From Stercorarius parasiticus (Eukaryota; Chordata; Aves; Charadriiformes; Stercorariidae), in assembly GCA_013396915.1 (NCBI GenBank), contig VWZL01002213.1, positions 453,348-517,347 on the forward strand: a stretch of DNA of 64,000 nt. Direction: 5' to 3'. Positions within the stretch are counted from its first letter, which is position 1. Each line of letters starts with the position of its first letter. Under the pieces are notes generated by a model. That model was given only the letters and a program-made list of their open reading frames with translations, was not told where the DNA came from and did not search any database. The position numbers and the translations under genes were made by a program. Below, piece after piece: positions 27,001 to 36,000 of this stretch.

Positions 27001-30000
27001 AGGAAAGCTTCCTTTCCCTCTGCGTTCTTCATACTCATCCATATAATCCTGAAGAAAATTCAGAGTGTTTACTCATCATAAATGAGCAGGTGGGGCTTTG
27101 GGTGATTTCACAAAGCCCCATAGTCCTTATTAGTAGGAAAGTTCATTGCTTCATTTTATTTCTTTTTTATGAAAAAGAAAATAAAATGACCAACTGTAAG
27201 AATAAAATCACCCATTAAATTTACTGTGCCTGTAAAATTACTTTTGTTGCATTGCAAGAGAAATTTAGGTAGCAACTAGCTGTGGTCAAGATGGCATCCA
27301 AGTATACAATGATATACACCCTTCTAACCTCACCTCAGCTCTTACAGAGATGATATCTGATAGTCCCTCTCTGTGTCAATGTATGTTTCCCTGGAAAACT
27401 ATAAAAAAACTAATGGTTTGGGCAGCCAGGAGATTTGCTTAAACTTTCCAAGTTTAGTGTATGGTCAACCTTCCTCTGTAATGTGACAGAAGTCTCTTGA
27501 TCTCTCCATGGCCATTTCTCACATCATAACTGACCAAAAATAATATTTCTCTAGTGTAGTGATGTATTTTGAAGAGGGATTCATAAATATCTAGATATTT
27601 CTGCTTCATTAAAGCGGTAAACTCCTTAGGGAACAAAATCACAACATTCCATTTGCTTGATTTAAAAAAACAATTGTTGCAGGATTAATACTGTTAAGTC
27701 TATCCTTAAATAAGTTTACATGTAAATGTTTGACAATTGGAAAAGCCTTTTGATAATTTAATAACAAAACACTGGAGCTTTTTTTTAAAATGGTAACACA
27801 CAATGACCATGCCAAAGCTTTCTATGGCAAGATCTGGGGAAAATAGGGTAAGTACACAAACCAGTAAGATATAGTGTAATGTGTCTTCTCTGTAATATTT
27901 TCTAAATCCTTTTAGTAAAGAGCCAGTTTAAGTGAAAAAAGAATGTGTAGCATGTCAAGAATGTCATGGAGAGCACAGATAGAAAGGACTATAAATATTT
28001 GGGGTATCTCTCCTGTGACTTCTCAGTGCAAAACAATCCATTGTACGTCATTTTGTGCACCATCAATGTCACATGATAAGATAGGTCATACCATAAATTT
28101 GTGAACAATATAATGTAATTATAGTTATAGCATCTAAATTATTCTATAAACAGGCACAGAAAACAAAAAAATATCCTTGACTAATCAGCTGAGTTAGTTT
28201 TTTAAGATGCCATTGGTGAGTTTGTCTTCTTCAGACTAACTTGCCATTTTCTTTTTCTTCTAACTCTCTCAAATACATTTTTATACCGTTTCTAATATTG
28301 CTCTTACTACAAAACAGTGTTTTCAAAGTTCTGGATAATTAATTTTAGCCACTTCTAAGGTTTTTTTTTAAATATGAACAAAACAGGTGTTCAGCACACA
28401 GGAATTTAAGATTCCTTAAATTGTCTCATGTTATATATAGATCTGTATGATGTACCCTCATGATCTCAACAGTTAGAAAACTAATCCCTTTACCCATGTT
28501 AAGTCACTCATGCTTCACTCAGAAAGATCCATTAATTTCAGTGCCTCTATTTTATTTGAATAAAAATATCAGAATACAATCTATGAAGATTAAAACTCAA
28601 ATTAAATTTGAAGTCTGTGACTGAAGTTTCAAAGATTTCAAAAGACTTTCAAAGAAAAAACCTTAAATTAATTCTAAAGATAGCAGTAATTGAAATGCTT
28701 GAATGCAATGCTTGAAATGCAATGCTTGAAAACGCAATTAGCGCTTTTTCAAATTCATTTTATTTGTTTATTCTTACTAAAACTTGCAGTAGCTCAAAAG
28801 ACAGAAACTAATCCAAGGCTTCAATGCTACATATTCTAAACTCATATTATTCAAGGATGGCTTGCTTTTCACATGTTAGAAGATGTAGGTTTGGACAGAA
28901 GAAGTGAAGAAACATAAAACTCCCAAGTGTCTTAGGACAATACATTCCCTGTTCCTTCATTTCTGCAAAATATATGGATCTCATGAGGAGCTAGGATGAA
29001 AAACCAAAGGCTAAACATACAGGGTTTTTTTATACAGAAACACTATTCAATTCCTTTCAAATTCCCTTTAGCGGTATTCAGTTCTATTTAACTGTACTAT
29101 TTCCCTAACTTAATTGGAATAGATCTTTGGATGCATTTTGGGAGACCATAAAAATAATTGCATTCCCTTAAAAATGAAATAAAAGCAAAATTAATGCCAG
29201 AGACCAAAACAGAACTAAAGCCTACTCGGTTCCACAAATGCAGAACTACAACATGCCTAGCCTACAATACCACTTTTGTAGAAAAGCTGAAATCTAAGAG
29301 ATCGTGTATGATCTTCAGTGCCACTTGCACGTATTTAGAGATGCAAAGCTTCTAAGATTTCTAAAAATACTGGCAGGGAAAAGACGCTTAACTACCTACT
29401 AACTTTCTACCATTTCACAGCCCTTTTACTTTTTCACCTAACTGAATTTATATTTTATTTCTCATGGAATGGGAAAGTTTCCACAAGTAAACACATTTCA
29501 GTCTGATACATAACACCACCACAATCGACATGTATAGTCCATACATGCACACAGATAAAATTTGCCAGGGTAAGGCCTACCTTTTGGAATGATCCTACCA
29601 TAAGGATCATGCAGTGACAATGCATGAACCTTGTAGTCTCATCTTGTAAGTGCCAATGCCAAACATATTACACATTGAGAGCATGGTGCTGTTGCACACC
29701 ATCTTTTCCTTTGAAACCTTGCTTTCTTATACAGGAAAGCAAAGTGAAAATAGGTTCCACTGCAGTTTCTAAAGTCTTGAGCAATCAGCCATATTAATGA
29801 TCAACATAAGCATGGGTATCTCTCGGATGTTGCATACCTGGCCACATTGATCTACATTTTCTCTTGCAAAAGTAACATCTGTTCCAGCTGTATGGCTTGC
29901 TTTTCCCTTGATCTCTTTTTCATATCTTTGATGATACTTTACCTAACAGGAAAAAAAGAAAAGGAAAAGAATCATCTGGATGAGTTTAGTCTGGTACACA

Positions 30001-33000
30001 GATGCTGCATAATAAATAACAATCAACGACACGTACATGTTGACAATAAAAGATTCTCAAAATTCCCATTGCCATCAGTCTACAGAAATCAAATATGCCA
30101 CTTGAAGATAGAAAAACAAAAATAGTGTTGTACTTTTTAGGAATGCACTAGGAACATGGGACTCGCCATTTAAACCCAGAGCCAGTTTGTCTGGGTTGTC
30201 TGTTCCCTGCTTGTCAGTGGCTAATCCCTCATGCTCCAGCAGGTTAAAAAAATAGAACTGATTGTAATGTAAATTCATGGTTACAACAGCGCACTTTTTT
30301 TACCACAGGATCATCTGAACACCATTAATAAATAGGCTTGTTTCTGAAACATGCTGATCTCCTCAATGATCAAGGGAATTTTAGCCAATCAACCTTTAAG
30401 TTTAGACGAAGATTTGCACTACCTTTGCTGAAGTCAAAATAGCACCTACAACCTGATGCTGCCCTTTAATCACCATGTGTGTTTGCTGACATAAATGAAG
30501 GGTTTTCCACAGATCAAAGGCAAACAAAAACATTCAAATGTTTTAGTCAGTTGCTTTTGCCTTCAAAATTACAGATCTCTTCTTATTTTCCTCAGTGACT
30601 CTTAAAAATGTTTTAAATTCAGTTCCATTGAGTTAGCACAATACATTATCTTCTCCAACAAAAAGAGCTTTCCTTTCAGTCTCCAGTGACAAAACACAAT
30701 TAACTGTACATTTTGAAGCAATACTGATATCCTTTTACAATGCTTTTTAAACAACAGAGGGGTGTTGTGGTTTTGCTATGTTTGGAGAGGAAAAGAAGCC
30801 AATAAAGATCAGTACACCAAGGAGTTAAAAAACCCCACAACAGTAAGGAGAGGAAAATGAATGGAATTCAAAGCTGTATTTATAAATCTATGTCAAATGT
30901 ATGCACGTATTTATATCTGTGTGTATATACTTTATATATATAATTGCTATGCAGGAAGCTAATTTCTCGCGTTCATAAAAGTCTCATCCTGCAACAGCAC
31001 AAAAGAAGGAATAGGAGAATGAACTGCAGGGACTGACTGGGAGCATGGAAATTCATGGCAAAGCAGAGCTCTGCAAGCACAGCCCTCCCCTGATACAAAG
31101 TCACCCATAAATATTGTGTAAATTAGAGTTGCACTTCAGCCCATCTAACTCATATTGGGTTGGGCAGAATGAAATCAAAGACCTCCAGCTGACTCCTTAT
31201 TGTCTTCCTTCTCTGTTGTATGCAACAGGAGGCTGGGTAAAGGGGACCACAAAAATCCACAGTGTTGATTCACAAATAAAATGTCTTATTTTCTCTTTGT
31301 GCATAAACCTCAACTTCAGCCCCGCAAAAGACAATCACTTGAAAATCTGTTTATGAAGTCTACTGCTAGCATAACTCCACAGTGCTCGGGGAATTTCTGC
31401 CAGCAAACATTTTAATCCAAAATTTGTGCAGGAATTTATTCTTTTCTTCGCAAAAATAGACTTTGCTTTGGACACTTACATCACTGGCTAATTCATTCGC
31501 TCTCTTGGCTATTTGATAAGCTGGAGTGATCATAGCTGGAAAGCTGCCTTTCCCTTTCCGTTCTTCGAAGTCTTCTGTGTATTTCAACTGTAAAAGTCCA
31601 AGACAGTTCAGAATTCATTAGATTAAATGTATCTCGATTGCACACATAATCAGTTCTTAAAGTTGCAAAGTCAGGTGTTCGTTGACAGTCAGCTGCCAAA
31701 AGGAAGATGAAGTCTGAATCTTTACAATGTAGTCTTTAACTACATGATCGTGTACCTTCTGCAGGACCCCTGTGCCTCGTTCAGGGTATAGGATAGATCA
31801 CAGTTTTTTAAAGAAAATAATAAAGCTGTCTGCAAGAATTTGTATTAGTGTCAGGCAGCTTCTTTACTTTGCATGGCACCCAGTTGCTGGGTATAGAACA
31901 GACTAGTTCTCTGCCTTCAGTTCTGACAGCCAGCTAGTCCCTAAAATGGCCTAGAACTGCATATTGTCTTTATAACTGTAAGTATTAAATACTTGATGGT
32001 AAAATGAGTCTGCCTTTAAAATACTAATTTTTTACTTTTCTTTGTGTTCATATTTCTAAGTTATTTAAGAGTCACTTGCAGAGTCAAAACCAGGTCAACT
32101 TATTTTGTTTCACTTACGTCACTTGAAAGCTGGGCTCCAGCCTTTGCGTGAAGTATATCTGGAGTGTCTACAACAGAGGTGAACTTTGAAACTCTTTCTT
32201 CATGTCCCCGCTTATATTCTACCTGAGGGAGAAAATGTATAAAATAAATATTACAAACAATGAGCAGCTAATATGCATTTTCTTTCAGAAGGCTTCAAGA
32301 GAAAATGAGCAACAGAAGTCATGACACTCCCAACCGTACAGTCAAGCTATTAGTATATTTAATTTCCTTAAAGTGAACGCCAGAAGCAGACAGAAAGGGA
32401 CCCAAATAATCAAATTTCCAAATTATACTAGATTTATATGAGCTGTACATTTGATTAAAATATTATGAGAATAGTCATTAATGGCTCAAAACACTAAGAT
32501 CATACTGCGATGACAATGCAGACAGTGTATGCAGAAAACAATGCAATACTTTGAAATAATTTCTCCAGGATTTTATCTTTTTCAGTTGAATTGTTATTTT
32601 TATAAATAAGCAATTTTCTGTGCATATATTTAAAGTAGCTTGTATATAAATTAAATTCAATATTACCGTATTTTTATTTAATATTATGGTATTTAACTTC
32701 AAATAATAAAGAAAGCAAAAAACTTCAGATGTAAACAAATAGATTAATAAAGGCATAAAGTGAAAATAAAGGTAATGAATTAAATAAAAATTTTAGAGTG
32801 ATTCACAATCTCTTTCAGCTTGTGCTAAATTACAGAAAAACTTTTGACATCTTTCAGGAAATATCTATATTGCCATTTATCCTTTATTATTGTCTTCCCA
32901 GGCCTAGTAGTTTGTTAACCCTGTTTCCTGCATCATGTGAAAGTTTTCTCACTTCATAGAATTAACAGTACAACAAATATCCATCATAGAACCTACTGTC

Positions 33001-36000
33001 TGAAGTGAATGGCCTAAACCCATGATTCTCCAAATTCAGAAGTCTAACATACAATTAAAAAAACTGCGACTTACGTTACTGCTTAGTTGGGTGGCTCTCT
33101 TAGCAACCTGATAACCTGGAGTGATCATAGCAGGAAAGCTGCCTTTGCCTCTCCGCGGCTCATATTCTTCCATATATTGAAACTAGAAAATTAACAATTT
33201 TTGTTTTATTGTTACGGAAGAACCCACTGCATTTTAATGTGATTCCTCTTTTAATGCCCGCTTCCTAAAAGTATGTATCACTTTATTTAAAAGTAAACAA
33301 ATTAAAGAATGTATACCTTATAAGTTTCTTAGGTAGAAACATTACCTACATAGAACAGAAAATATTCCCCATTCATATCAATTATCCACTGTTAATTGGC
33401 TATGTTGACTGGCTCACTAACCCATTGTATGGGCATAGACAATTAGTCATTATTCAGAAGTGATTTTCATTAGTCATCGAAATACAGTCAATGAAAGGTC
33501 TAATCTGTGGAAAACAAGACACTTTTTCCATCATGACTTCTGCTTTACTGAGGGAAACACCACTGCCTGCTATGTCAGGATATAATCAAGGTCACTTCAG
33601 ATATCATTGGTGAGTCAGTTTTCTCAATTACGTAAATATATAAAAGTGTGATTTGTAGGATGAGCAATGGCATTGTTATGTGACTTTAATCACTTACATG
33701 GTTAAATATTGTTATTGACAGAAGTAAATATGTCTGTCTCTCCTTTGGCAACATCACACCAAAGGTTTGCTTTGATGCAGTGGCAAGTCTTCAGAATATG
33801 ATAGACCATGAAAATAAAGCTATTCCAAACATGAGCCCACTTACGTCACTCAGTCTCTTCTGTGCCTGTGTTATCCTGACCATCTCGGGATCTGGGATGG
33901 TTCCTGAGTACCATGATTTTGCCTCCTCATAGGCAGCATAGTAAGCATTCTACAAACAAAAATTAAATAAATACCAACCTTCACCAGTGTTTTAATACAC
34001 AAACAGCTGATATGACAGAAGAAAAGGAAACGTACACAATGCTGTGGAAGTGAAATTTACTCTCTGCAGACGTACAACAGAAGGCCTACACACCACATAT
34101 CTTCACAATTCCAGGGCAGAGCTTGTATAACAAGAACTGACATGAAGACGTCAGGATCTAGGATGCTAGAGTAGGACTCAAATCATTCCCCCTAGGAATC
34201 TGACCACTTGTTGTGAAGCTTCAGTGTCAGTAGACACGTTGAGTATGGCTGTATATGTAGCAGTCCAAACAGCTAACTGTATAGATATACTCTTCCTTCC
34301 TCACCTTCTGACTCTTGCACTCTAAGCTATAAATAAGCTATGCTGCCTTGAAAAGTTCAGCCAAACAAGAAGCAATGGCTTTTTTAGCATTGAAATGCTG
34401 TGAGTAAAACCCCAACAATCAGGACTGCCAAGGCCGATCCTTGGTCTTCTACAGGCTAGTGGCTTGGAGACTTGAGGGATATTTCTTACCTGGGTGGCCA
34501 GTTGTTGGGCTTTATAGGCAGCTTCAATTTCTCTGGATCTTACATCCCATTGAAACACTGATTTGAATTGTTCACCCTCTTCTCGATATTTTATCTAAAA
34601 AAAAAAAAATTGATTTGGTATTAGTAATTCGTTAGTGCAGAGTAACACACCTCATCTTAGCAGAAGAAGAAGGGAGACAAACAAGGTGAACACAGTCTCT
34701 TAGTCCACAGTGATACGGAGTCTGCATGAACTGCAGCAACAGAAGGAGATGAATGCAAGAACAAAATGACAAAAACAGTGCAATTCCCACCATAACAAAT
34801 CCACTTCAGTGCCTGCTAGTTTTGGCTGCACCTTAAACCAGTCTAAAGGAAGGCTACTTCCAAAAACACCTCCACTTCTACTAAGCGACACTTCTTCTTG
34901 TCTATCAGACACTGACACCATCAGACAGGCAGCCATGGGGCAAATTAGATCAGGCAATTAGTATGTAGCCTTTGCTGTGTTAGCTTTCAGCTAGTTAGTT
35001 CCTTCATCTGCCTCACTGCAAAAATCATCAATACCAAGACAAGAGCATCAATGTGACTGCACCGTACTAATTCTCTGGGTGGCAGCATCAACATGAGTCA
35101 GTTTAAGATGATTTACTCTAGTCCTAGTGTTTACCTGTGTCTCTGTGTTAGATCTGCAATTACTACAGACCAGCCTAGTTTTCGGTGCCAACTAATAATT
35201 TCACCCTGAAGACATACTTATATATGATATGAATGCAGCAAGCAAGGAACTGTGACAAGCACACATGATCCACCAAATCTCCACAGCCCACAAGAAAATA
35301 CCAACCACCTTCTGAGAGTTTGCAAAACTCTCCATCTTTTCCTCCTTCTTCCTCTTTAGACCAACACCACTTACACCCTGATTATGTACAAAAAGGCAAC
35401 ATAGCCTGTAGCTCTACACCATGCAAAGGCTACATAAGTACTTCCTTCATGCCACCCATTCTTGGCAAAGGAGTTTTCATGGAAGAGAAGTTTGCATGTA
35501 GCCCTAAGGTCAGAACTCTATTCCACACCCAGCTTCTGCCTAAGATTTCTGCTATTATTGGAGCTGCACATCTGTAAAGGAGCAGCATATTAGACCTGGA
35601 ATGAGGAATGAAGTTGTGAAAGAATAATGCAGTTTTTAGATAATACTTTTGAAATCCCTAAGAAATTTTAGGCAGAACATATCAATGCAGTATTAGATGA
35701 AAGAACTATTACCTGGTGGGCAATATTCCACTCTCCTATTTCCCTGCACAGTGTCCACAAAGTATGATGACTGTGTAAATGTAAATTACTACTGTATTTA
35801 GTCCTGGGTCATCATTTTCCTACTGCTACTTTTATCATGACAGCATACAGAAATCCAACTGAAATCACAGGTCTGTTATACAAGTCACTCTACAGATGCA
35901 AAAAATAACACTCCCTGTCCTGAAGAGTGCAAAATCTAAACTGATTGGACAGAAAAATCACTGAGCATGTGTATCATTATTCCCATTTTACAAATTAAGT

